DNA from: Alphaproteobacteria bacterium
Lineage (GTDB): Bacteria; Pseudomonadota; Alphaproteobacteria; Caulobacterales; Hyphomonadaceae
Direction: 5' to 3'
DNA length: 64,000 nt
Assembly: GCA_018969425.1 (NCBI GenBank)
Contig: JAGWYJ010000010.1
Coordinates: forward strand, 1-64,000
The notes below the pieces were generated by a model. The model was not told the origin of the DNA. It searched no databases and was given only the letters and a program-made list of their open reading frames with translations. The position numbers were made by a program, and so were the translations under genes. This document shows positions 46,159 through 54,478 of the stretch, piece by piece. Every line of letters starts with the position of its first letter. Positions within the stretch are counted from its first letter, which is position 1.

Positions 46159-47691
46159 ATGAAGATGGTCAAATCTGTCCGCCTGTCCGGAATGCTTCTC
46201 ACCGCGGGTCTCGCCGCAGCGTTGACGGCGGCCGCTCCTGTCGCCTCCGCCCAGGCGCCCAAGCCGATCAGCGTGGCGCCCCCTGCCGGCGCGCCCATGA
46301 GCTTCGCCGAGCTCATCGACCGGGTGAGCCCGGCGGTTGTCAGTGTCGTCGTGACCACAGAGGTCAAGACCTCGAAGCTGGAGAAGCAGTTCAATCCGTT
46401 CCGCGGCCTTCCTGGGTTTGACGAGTACGAGGATCAGTTCGGCAAGGACAAGGGCGGAGACAACGAAGGCGGCGAGCCGGAGCAGGACTCCGAAGGCCGC
46501 TCGCTCGGATCGGGTTTCTTCATTTCTTCGACCGGCCACATCGTCACCAACAATCACGTCGTTGAAAACGCTCGTGAGGTGATCGTCATTCTCAAGGACG
46601 GCGAGGAGCTTGAGACCGAGATCGTGGGCAAGGACGAGCAGACCGATCTTGCCGTCCTCAAGGTCAAGAAGTCCGGAGTTTATCCCTACGTTCAGTTCGC
46701 CACGCGTTCGAAGCCTCGCGTCGGCGACTGGGTGGTGGCGCTCGGAAATCCTTTTGGTCTTGGCGGCACGGCGACCGCCGGCATCGTCTCGGCTGACGGG
46801 CGGGAACTGACCGGCGGCAATTATAATGATTTCATCCAGGTCGACGCGCCGATCAATCGCGGCAACTCCGGCGGCCCCACCTTCAATCTTCAGGGGCAGG
46901 TGATCGGGGTCAATACGGCGATCTTCTCCGACACGGGCGGAGGAAGCGTGGGCATCGGGTTTGCGATCGAAGCGGGCGCCGCGCAGAAAATCACCGACAC
47001 TCTGATCAAGAACGGCAAGGTGGTTCGCGGCTGGCTCGGCGTGGAGATTCAGAGCCTCGACCGCCGTCTTGCCGAAGCGCTGGATCTGAAGTCGGACAAG
47101 GGCGCCATCGTCCGCAAGCTGACGGCCAACGGCCCGGCTGAGCAGAGCGGCATTCGCCGCGACGACATCATCATCGCCGTCAACGACGATTCGGTGAAGG
47201 ACAGCCGCGACCTGACGCAGCGCGTGGGCAGCCTGCTCGCCGGATCGCGCAACGCCTTCAGGATCATTCGCGACGGCAAGGAACAGACGATCATGGTGAC
47301 CGTGAAGGAGCGGGATCCCAAGCTCGGTCAGGTTCCGACGGTTCCCCAGCCGCGCGTCGAGATCGAGCCCCCGAAATCCGCCCCAGGCGATGTGAAGGTC
47401 CTCGGCGCGACGGTGCGTCCCCTGTCGGCGGCTGAGGCTCAGCGCTTCCAGCTCGCAGCGCCGGGAACGGGTCTGATCGTGGTCACCGTCGAACGACGCG
47501 GTCCTCTCGGCCGGGCGCAGATCCTTCCGGGAGACGCTCTGCTGGCCGCTAACAACAAGCCTCTCAAGACGCCGAAGGACCTCGAGGATCTGCTCGCAGA
47601 GGCGCTGAAGGAGGGCAAGGAGAACATTGCTCTGTCCATCGGACGCGGCGAGACGACGACCCTTCTGCCCATCGAGATCAAGCCGGAATAG
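46159..47691 (+). CDS. degP: Do/DegP-family serine protease with two PDZ domains
   Basis: Signal peptide; SSTGHIVTNNHVVE, EQTDLAVLKV, QVDAPINRGNSGGPTFNLQGQVIGVNTAI. Confidence 0.95.
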   Translation: MKMVKSVRLSGMLLTAGLAAALTAAAPVASAQAPKPISVAPPAGAPMSFAELIDRVSPAVVSVVVTTEVKTSKLEKQFNPFRGLPGFDEYEDQFGKDKGGDNEGGEPEQDSEGRSLGSGFFISSTGHIVTNNHVVENAREVIVILKDGEELETEIVGKDEQTDLAVLKVKKSGVYPYVQFATRSKPRVGDWVVALGNPFGLGGTATAGIVSADGRELTGGNYNDFIQVDAPINRGNSGGPTFNLQGQVIGVNTAIFSDTGGGSVGIGFAIEAGAAQKITDTLIKNGKVVRGWLGVEIQSLDRRLAEALDLKSDKGAIVRKLTANGPAEQSGIRRDDIIIAVNDDSVKDSRDLTQRVGSLLAGSRNAFRIIRDGKEQTIMVTVKERDPKLGQVPTVPQPRVEIEPPKSAPGDVKVLGATVRPLSAAEAQRFQLAAPGTGLIVVTVERRGPLGRAQILPGDALLAANNKPLKTPKDLEDLLAEALKEGKENIALSIGRGETTTLLPIEIKPE

Positions 47692-47703
47692 GTCCATCCG
47701 TCC

Positions 47704-48375
47704 ATGAAGGTTCTGGTCATCGAGGATGATGCGGACGCCGCAGCGTTCGTGAAGCGCGTTCTCGTCGAGGCCGGCCATGCGGTTGATGTCCGGGGCGATG
47801 GAGAGGCGGGGCTTCATCAGGCGAGGGACGGCGATTACGACGCTCTGGTGGTCGACCGCATGCTCCCGGGAATGGACGGCCTGCGGCTGCTCAGGAGCTA
47901 TCGCGACGGCGGCGGGCGGGCGCCCGCCCTGTTCCTCTCCGCACTGGGCGAGGTGGATCATCGCGTCGAGGGTCTGCAGGCCGGAGGCGACGACTATCTG
48001 ATCAAGCCGTATGCGCCGACCGAGCTGGTCGCGCGCGTCGAGGCCCTGGGCCGGCGGGGCCAGGGCGAGGCGCCTGCGACGCGTCTGAGCGTGGGCGGTC
48101 TCGAGATGGACCTTCTCTCGCGCACCGTGCTGCGCGACGGGGTGAAGATTGATCTTCAGCCGCGAGAGTTTCGCCTGCTGGAGTTCCTGATGCGTCATGC
48201 CGGGCAGGTCGTGACCCGGACCATGCTTCTTGAGAAGGTCTGGGACTACCATTTCGATCCCCAGACGAACGTCATTGACGTTCACATCTCCCGACTTCGG
48301 GGAAAGATCGACAAGGACTTCAACCGTCCGCTTCTGCACACCGTGCGGGGGGCGGGATACCGTCTTGAGGCATGA
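47704..48375 (+). CDS. OmpR-family response regulator
   Basis: MKVLVIEDDADAAAFVKRVLVEAGHAVDVRGDGEAGLHQARDGDYDALVVDRMLPGMDGL...LEKVWDYHFDPQTNVIDVHISRLRGKID. Confidence 0.93.
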   Translation: MKVLVIEDDADAAAFVKRVLVEAGHAVDVRGDGEAGLHQARDGDYDALVVDRMLPGMDGLRLLRSYRDGGGRAPALFLSALGEVDHRVEGLQAGGDDYLIKPYAPTELVARVEALGRRGQGEAPATRLSVGGLEMDLLSRTVLRDGVKIDLQPREFRLLEFLMRHAGQVVTRTMLLEKVWDYHFDPQTNVIDVHISRLRGKIDKDFNRPLLHTVRGAGYRLEA

Positions 48376-49769
48376 AGATCAGAAGGTTGCCGGCGCTGGT
48401 GCGCACGACGACCTTTCGTCTGGCGTTGCTCTATTCCTCGATCTTCATCCTCTTTGCGGGCGTTCTGCTCACCTATCTCTACTCAGAGACCGCAGGCTAT
48501 CTCGCCCGACAGGCGGACAGCGAGCTCAACGCGGAGTTTCAGGAGCTCTCAGCCGCTTATCGCGGCGGCGGTCTTGACCGTCTGAACCAGGCTGTGACCG
48601 AACGCTCCTCGGCGAGGGGAAAGTTCTTTTATCTTCTCCAGAATGCGGACGGAGAGAAGATCTCCGGGGACTTTGACGTTCTTCCGGCGGCCCCGCCTTC
48701 GGCCGCCCAGGTGGTCGATGTCGGGTTTGAGTATGTCGCCCGTACGCCTGAAGGAGAGGCGAGCCGTCGTTCCGCCGAGGGTCGGATCTCGCGCCTGTCC
48801 GGAGGCGGGGTCCTTCTGGTCGCCTACGACGTCGGCGAGCTGGGCGAGGTGAACCGGCGCGTGACGACGGTCGTCTGGCGGTCGGCGGCGGTGGGTTTTG
48901 TGCTGTCTCTGATCGGCGGGGTGGTGATCTCCCGATCCGCAGCGCGCCGGGCCGAGCTTCTTGCGCGGACGACCGAAGACGTGATGACCGGGGATCTTAC
49001 GCGTCGGGCGCCGGTTCTGGGGTCCGGAGACGAGTTCGATCGTCTCTCCGAGCAGATCAACGCCATGCTCGCCAAGCTTGAGCGTCTGGTGATCTCCTCG
49101 CGCTCGGCTGGAGATTCGATCGCCCACGATCTGCGCTCCCCGCTCACCCGGCTTCGCAACCGTCTTGAGGGCGGTCTCAAGGAGACCTCGCCTGAGGCGC
49201 AGCGAGCGGCGCTTGAGCGCTCGATCGGCGATGTCGACGGCGTCCTCGACACATTCAACGCCATTCTGCGTCTGTCGCGCGTACAGGCCGGCGCTTCCGG
49301 ATCGTTCCGGCGACTGGCTGCCGCCTCGATCACCGACGAGCTGGCCGAGCTCTATGAACCGGTGTGCGAGGAGGCGGGGCTGACCTTCGATTATGTGTCG
49401 TCCGCTCAGCTTCATATTGCGGCCGACAGGGATCTGATCGCGCAGGCGCTGGCCAATCTTCTCGACAACGCCGTCAAGTATACGCCGGTTCCCGGCATGA
49501 TCCGCCTTCTGGTTCGTCGCACGTCTCTGGGCGAGGTTGAGCTGGCGGTCGTGAACTCCGGCCCGGGCGTCCCCCCTGAGGATCGCGAGCGGGTCGTTGA
49601 GCGCTTTGTGCGGCTCGAGCAGTCGCGGACCCTGCCGGGAAGCGGCCTGGGGCTGTCGCTCGCCGCCGCGGTCGCCGAGGCGCATCGCGGACGTCTCTCT
49701 CTTTCTGACGGAGACGGGGGACCGGATGCTCCGGGTCTGACGGCGTCGTTGATTCTGCCAGCGGCATGA
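48372..49769 (+). CDS. HAMP sensor histidine kinase
   Basis: DSIAHDLRSPLTRLRNRLEGGL; ANLLDNAVKYTP; GSGLGLSLAAAVAEAH. Confidence 0.93.
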   Translation: MKIRRLPALVRTTTFRLALLYSSIFILFAGVLLTYLYSETAGYLARQADSELNAEFQELSAAYRGGGLDRLNQAVTERSSARGKFFYLLQNADGEKISGDFDVLPAAPPSAAQVVDVGFEYVARTPEGEASRRSAEGRISRLSGGGVLLVAYDVGELGEVNRRVTTVVWRSAAVGFVLSLIGGVVISRSAARRAELLARTTEDVMTGDLTRRAPVLGSGDEFDRLSEQINAMLAKLERLVISSRSAGDSIAHDLRSPLTRLRNRLEGGLKETSPEAQRAALERSIGDVDGVLDTFNAILRLSRVQAGASGSFRRLAAASITDELAELYEPVCEEAGLTFDYVSSAQLHIAADRDLIAQALANLLDNAVKYTPVPGMIRLLVRRTSLGEVELAVVNSGPGVPPEDRERVVERFVRLEQSRTLPGSGLGLSLAAAVAEAHRGRLSLSDGDGGPDAPGLTASLILPAA

Positions 49770-49856
49770 GCTCTGCTGGAGGAGCTCTGTCGGTCCTGAG
49801 CGGAGGGGCTCGATCCCTCTGATGGACGACGTCGTCGATTGGGCTAGGTTTGCGCC

Positions 49857-52709
49857 ATGGTGAGACGAATCGCACGACTGGGCCTTGGCCCTCTGCCGGC
49901 GGCGGCGGGAGATCCGGTTCGCGCCCTTGAGTTTGCGAGCCCTGAATCACCCTATCTGGCCCGTCTCTTCCGCCAGCAGGAAGCGGTCCTCTCCGCGCTT
50001 CGTGAGAGCGGTCCGGATTCAGCTCTGGGCGCCATTCAGGCCTCCATGCGCATGGGGCCCCTTGAGGAGGTCGGCATTGAGGCGGCGATGAGCCGGATGA
50101 GACGTCTCAAGGAAGGCGCGCACCTTGTGGTCGCCGGCGCCGACCTGTCAGGCGTCTGGACGCTCGATCAGGTGGTGGCGAGCCTCACTTATCTTGCGGA
50201 CGCGGCTGTCCAGACCGCTCTTAAAATCGCCGTGCGCAGCGCCTGGGCCTCAGGTCGTTTCGGAGAGGTTCGCGACAGCGACGATCTGCCGGGTCTGTTC
50301 ATTCTGGCCATGGGCAAGATGGGCGCCCGGGAGCTCAACTATTCGAGCGATATCGATCTGATCGTCCTGTTTGATCTGGATGTGGTTCCGATCCCCAAGG
50401 CGCGGGTGAAGGAGGCGATGGTCCGTCTGACCAGGGATCTCGTTCGCCTTCTCGAGGAACGCACCGTGGACGGGTATGTCTTCAGGACCGACCTGCGTCT
50501 GCGTCCGGATCCGGCGTCGACGGCGCCGGCGATTTCGACCCAGTTCGCCCTGTCTTACTACGAGAGCGTCGGGCAGAACTGGGAGCGCATGGCTCACATC
50601 AAGGCCCGCGTCTGTGCGGGCGATCGCAAGGCGGGCGCCGCCTATCTCGATGCGCTCGCGCCCTTCATCTGGCGGCGCTATCTCGACTATGCGGCGATCG
50701 CCGACATTCATTCGATCAAGCGCCAGATCCATGCGCATGGTCGCCACGCCGCTCTCACATCGGCGGATTTCGACGTCAAACTCGGCCGCGGCGGGATTCG
50801 GGAGATCGAGTTCTTCACTCAGGTTCAGCAGCTGATCATGGGCGGTCGCAAACCCGCCATACGGGCCTCCGGCACCAAGGCCGCGCTTGCGGCTCTCACC
50901 GAAGCGGGAATGACCCCGCGCGAGATGCGCGACGAGCTGCTCACCGCCTATGATTTTCTGCGTGCGGTCGAGCATCGCATTCAGATGGTCAATGACGAGC
51001 AGACCCATCACCTGCCTGACATTCCCGAGAAGCGATCGCAGATCGCCCGACTGTCCGGATATGTCCGGGAGGAGGACTTCGAGGTCGACATCACGCGGGT
51101 GCGTAACCGGGTTCACGGCGCCTATTCCGATCTGTTCGCCCAGGAAGAGCAGCTTGCGGGCAAGGGCGGGAACCTCATGTTCACCGGCGTCGACGAGGAC
51201 CCCGGAACGGTCCAGACGCTAAGAGAGATGGGGTTTTCCGATCCTTCGCGGGTCATCCGGACCATTCAGGCCTGGCATCGCGGCGGCACACCCGCCACGC
51301 GGTCTGCGCGGGGTCGACAGTTGCTCACGACGCTCGGCCCCCGCCTCCTGACGACGATGTCGGAAATCGGTCAGCCGGATCTCGCCTTCGAGAGGTTCGC
51401 AGCGTTTTTCGGGGCTTTGCCGGCAGGCGTTCAGACCCTGTCGATGATGCTGGCCGAGCCGGCCATGACGCGCGATCTCATTGCGACGATGGCGTTCGCG
51501 CCGAAGCTGGCGACCGATCTTGCGCGTCGTCCGGCTCTTCTGGATGCGATGCTTGAGCCGCGCTTTTCCGTACCTGTGTCCCGTGAGCCTGACGGGCAGC
51601 GCGAGACCATGCTTCGGGCTCTGATCGCAAGGGGCGAGGACTTCGAAGGACAGCTCAACATCGCCCGTCGCTTTCATCGCGAGGAGTCGTTTCGCATCGG
51701 CTACCAGCTTCTGCGCGGCACGATCCGCGCCAATGAAGCCGGCGCAGCCTATGCCGATCTCGCCGATGCGTGCGTCTCTGCGCTCGCCGATGCGGCGGAG
51801 GCGGAGGTGCTGGCGCGCTTCGAGGGAACCATCGGTCGATGGGCGGTTTGCGCCCTCGGCAAGTTCGGCGGACGCGAACTTTCCGCGTCGTCAGATCTGG
51901 ACCTCATGCTCATCTATGAGCGCGACGAGACGGCGCCGGGCGACAGTCTCGCTCCGCGTTTCGTTCAGCGTCTGATCGCAGCCCTTTCGGCCCCGACTGA
52001 AGAGGGCCTGCTTTACGAGGTCGACACTCAGCTTCGGCCGTCGGGTCGCGCGGGACCGGTTGCAGTCCAGTTCTCGTCCTTTGAACGGTACTATGAGGGC
52101 GAGGCGTGGACGTGGGAGTTCATGGCGCTGACGCGTCTGCGGCCGGTGGCGGGCGATCCGGGACTGCGCCACCGCATCACGGACGCGGTTCGCCGGGCCC
52201 TGAAGCGAAAGAGCGCGGATCCGGCGATTGTCGATGACGTCGCCGACATGCGCCGACGCATGGCGCGCGAGCGGCCGGCGCGTTCGCACTGGGACCTCAA
52301 GCTCGCGCCGGGCGGGCTGGTCGACGTCGAGTTCGTGATTCAGTGTGAAATCCTGAGAGCTGCGGGCGAGGCGCCTGAGGTCAGCGACCCGGCCTCTCTG
52401 TGGGCCATTCACGCCCTGCGCGCCGCAGGACGCCTCAGCGCCGAGGAGGCGGGCATTCTCGAGCGGGGTCTGGTTCTGCAGCTGGATCTCCAGCAGGCTC
52501 TTCGGATTGCAGCCGGAGACGGCTTTGACCCGGCGACCGCATCGCCGGCTCTGAAGGCCTGGCTGGCCGCCCATCTCGGGGAGGCGAGCTTTGAGGCGCT
52601 CGAGGAGGATTTGCTGGCGCGTCAGAAGGCCGTGTCCGACCTTCGGTCCAGGAGGGTCGGCCCTCTCGGAGGCGAGGCGGCCGCCTCGGAGGTGTCTCAG
52701 ACATCCTAG
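49857..52709 (+). CDS. glnE: Bifunctional glutamine synthetase adenylyltransferase/deadenylase
   Basis: Two nucleotidyltransferase cores: GKMGARELNYSSDIDLIVLFD and GKFGGRELSASSDLDLMLIYE. Confidence 0.96.
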   Translation: MVRRIARLGLGPLPAAAGDPVRALEFASPESPYLARLFRQQEAVLSALRESGPDSALGAIQASMRMGPLEEVGIEAAMSRMRRLKEGAHLVVAGADLSGVWTLDQVVASLTYLADAAVQTALKIAVRSAWASGRFGEVRDSDDLPGLFILAMGKMGARELNYSSDIDLIVLFDLDVVPIPKARVKEAMVRLTRDLVRLLEERTVDGYVFRTDLRLRPDPASTAPAISTQFALSYYESVGQNWERMAHIKARVCAGDRKAGAAYLDALAPFIWRRYLDYAAIADIHSIKRQIHAHGRHAALTSADFDVKLGRGGIREIEFFTQVQQLIMGGRKPAIRASGTKAALAALTEAGMTPREMRDELLTAYDFLRAVEHRIQMVNDEQTHHLPDIPEKRSQIARLSGYVREEDFEVDITRVRNRVHGAYSDLFAQEEQLAGKGGNLMFTGVDEDPGTVQTLREMGFSDPSRVIRTIQAWHRGGTPATRSARGRQLLTTLGPRLLTTMSEIGQPDLAFERFAAFFGALPAGVQTLSMMLAEPAMTRDLIATMAFAPKLATDLARRPALLDAMLEPRFSVPVSREPDGQRETMLRALIARGEDFEGQLNIARRFHREESFRIGYQLLRGTIRANEAGAAYADLADACVSALADAAEAEVLARFEGTIGRWAVCALGKFGGRELSASSDLDLMLIYERDETAPGDSLAPRFVQRLIAALSAPTEEGLLYEVDTQLRPSGRAGPVAVQFSSFERYYEGEAWTWEFMALTRLRPVAGDPGLRHRITDAVRRALKRKSADPAIVDDVADMRRRMARERPARSHWDLKLAPGGLVDVEFVIQCEILRAAGEAPEVSDPASLWAIHALRAAGRLSAEEAGILERGLVLQLDLQQALRIAAGDGFDPATASPALKAWLAAHLGEASFEALEEDLLARQKAVSDLRSRRVGPLGGEAAASEVSQTS

Positions 52710-52737
52710 GCTCGGAGGTCCGCCCGGCCGGTGAAGG

Positions 52738-52753
52738 GAGGGCAAGCGCCCTC
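52738..52753. terminator. Hairpin downstream of glnE (possible terminator, no T-run)
   Basis: GAGGGC-AAGC-GCCCTC 29 nt after the glnE stop. Confidence 0.35.
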
Positions 52754-52892
52754 GGATCGCTCCAGGGCGACGGAAACAGCCTTGTTCGCGCGTTGGATGG
52801 TGAGAGTATGAGCGCTGAGCCCGGGCGCCGGCCGACGGGCGCGGCGCTTCGGGTCTGCGGGCTGAGGGTGCGGCAGGGGAGCTGAAGAGGTC

Positions 52893-53459
52893 ATGAGGGA
52901 TCCCGATGAGGATCTGCTCGTCAGGATCGGGGCCGGCGACGCCGGCGCCGCCGCCAGCCTCGTGCGTCGGCATCTGTCCCGCATTCTCGCCCTGTCCCGG
53001 CGGATGCTGACGGACCCGAGCGAAGCGGAGGATGTGTCCCAGGAGGTGTTTCTCAAGGTCTGGCGGCAGGCCCCTCTCTGGCGGCCAGGTCAGGCGAAGT
53101 TCGAGACCTGGATTTATCGTGTCGCGCTGAACCTGTGTCTGGATCGCCTGCGGCGTCGTCGGCGGAACATGGGAGAGGTGTCGCCCGATCTCGCCGATCC
53201 GACGGCCTCCGCCACCCGGCCGCTGGAGGATGCGGAGCGACGCGGCCGCGTTCAGGTCGCTTTGGCGCGTCTGCCCGAGCGGCAAAGGGCCGCTTTGATC
53301 CTGTGCTATTACGACGAGTGCTCCAACATCGAGGCGTCCCGGCATCTCGGCGTGAGCGTGGAGGCTCTTGAAAGCCTGCTGGCACGGGCGCGACGGGGTC
53401 TGAAGCGGGAGCTGGCGGCGGAGCGTGGCGAGTTGATGGGAGCGCTGGATGGCGATTGA
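52893..53459 (+). CDS. ECF-type RNA polymerase sigma factor
   Basis: SRRMLTDPSEAEDVSQEVFLKVWRQAPLWRPGQAKFETWIYRVALNLCLDRLRRRRR...LPERQRAALILCYYDECSNIEASRHLGVSVEALESLLARARRGLK. Confidence 0.93.
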   Translation: MRDPDEDLLVRIGAGDAGAAASLVRRHLSRILALSRRMLTDPSEAEDVSQEVFLKVWRQAPLWRPGQAKFETWIYRVALNLCLDRLRRRRRNMGEVSPDLADPTASATRPLEDAERRGRVQVALARLPERQRAALILCYYDECSNIEASRHLGVSVEALESLLARARRGLKRELAAERGELMGALDGD

Positions 53460-53916
53460 GCGACGGATCATGACCGAGGAGCGATTTCTCGAGCGACTGT
53501 CGGTATATGGGGCCGACCTGTCGCGCTGGCCGCAGGACGAGCGCGAGGCGGCTCGCCGCTGCCTCGAGGCCGGATCTCATCGCCTGCGCGATCTGTGGGA
53601 AAGCGAGGGGATGTTCGATGCGCTTCTTCAGGAGGCGACATGCCCTCCCGCGTCTGAGGCGCTGGTGCGCCGGGTCAGCGGCTCCTTTCGTGCGCCCGCT
53701 CAGCGGCGGTCCGGCTCGCTTCTGTCGCGATCCGGCGGCTGGCGAACGGGAGGGGCGATCGCAGCCTCGCTGCTCTTCGGTCTGATTGCAGGCGGACTTC
53801 TCGAGGCTCGGATCATCGAGACCGGAAACCATGAGGAGGAAGAGGATCTTTTCGCTCTGTCCGACGCCGCCGGCGTGAGCGTTCTTCTGACCGCGCTCGG
53901 CGAGACGGAGCGCTAG
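53449..53916 (+). CDS. Putative membrane anti-sigma factor
   Basis: Overlaps the sigma gene 3' end; single TM GGAIAASLLFGLIAGGLLEA. Confidence 0.65.
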   Translation: MAIERRIMTEERFLERLSVYGADLSRWPQDEREAARRCLEAGSHRLRDLWESEGMFDALLQEATCPPASEALVRRVSGSFRAPAQRRSGSLLSRSGGWRTGGAIAASLLFGLIAGGLLEARIIETGNHEEEEDLFALSDAAGVSVLLTALGETER

Positions 53917-53920
53917 CCCC

Positions 53921-54457
53921 ATGGCCCGGACGCTTCAGACGCTTCTGGTGATCTCTGCGCTGGCGAATGTCGCCCTGCTTGGCGTTGTGGGCGCGCGCTT
54001 CCTGAGGGCTGACGGGCCGGGGGGGCGGGAGGCCAGACCCGAGCGTCCGGCATCGGACGTCGTGCGGGCGGCGTGGGCGCAGCTGCCGGAGGAGGACAGG
54101 ACAGCCCTTCGCGCAGAGCTCCGGGAGCAGTGGCGGACCATGGCGCCGGATCGTGAGCGGCTGGCGGCGGCCGGTCGAGCGGTTCGCGATGCGGCGCTGA
54201 TCGAGCCGTTTGACGAGACGCGTCTGCGCAACGCCCTGATCGTCTTCCAGCAGCGTGAGCAGGTGGTGCGCATGCGCGCTGAGGATGTCCTCATCAGCCA
54301 TCTGGGCCGCATGCCTCCCGAGGCGCGTGCGACGGCGGCTGAGGGGTTGCTGACCCCGGCGAACATGCGCCTGGAGCGACAGGGCCGGGGGGGACGACGT
54401 TCGGTCGAACGGACTGCGGACGCTTCGGATGTGAAGCCGCCCGAGCGGGCGGACTGA
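53921..54457 (+). CDS. Periplasmic heavy-metal-sensor-like (Metal_resist/CpxP-like) protein
   Basis: N-terminal TM then helical RAAWAQLPEEDRTALRAELREQWRTMAPDRERLAAAGRAVRDAALIEPFDETRLRNAL. Confidence 0.65.
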   Translation: MARTLQTLLVISALANVALLGVVGARFLRADGPGGREARPERPASDVVRAAWAQLPEEDRTALRAELREQWRTMAPDRERLAAAGRAVRDAALIEPFDETRLRNALIVFQQREQVVRMRAEDVLISHLGRMPPEARATAAEGLLTPANMRLERQGRGGRRSVERTADASDVKPPERAD

Positions 54458-54478
54458 GGAAGCCGCAAAGCGGCCGGC

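Noticed and set aside
46111-48339. 742-aa minus-strand ORF antisense to degP and the response regulator
   Set aside because: High-GC antisense shadow; the sense frames encode clear DegP and OmpR-family proteins, and the antisense translation is low-complexity Arg/His/Gly-rich
51891-53471. 526-aa minus-strand ORF across glnE 3' end and the sigma factor
   Set aside because: Spans two clearly coding sense genes; compositionally typical antisense translation
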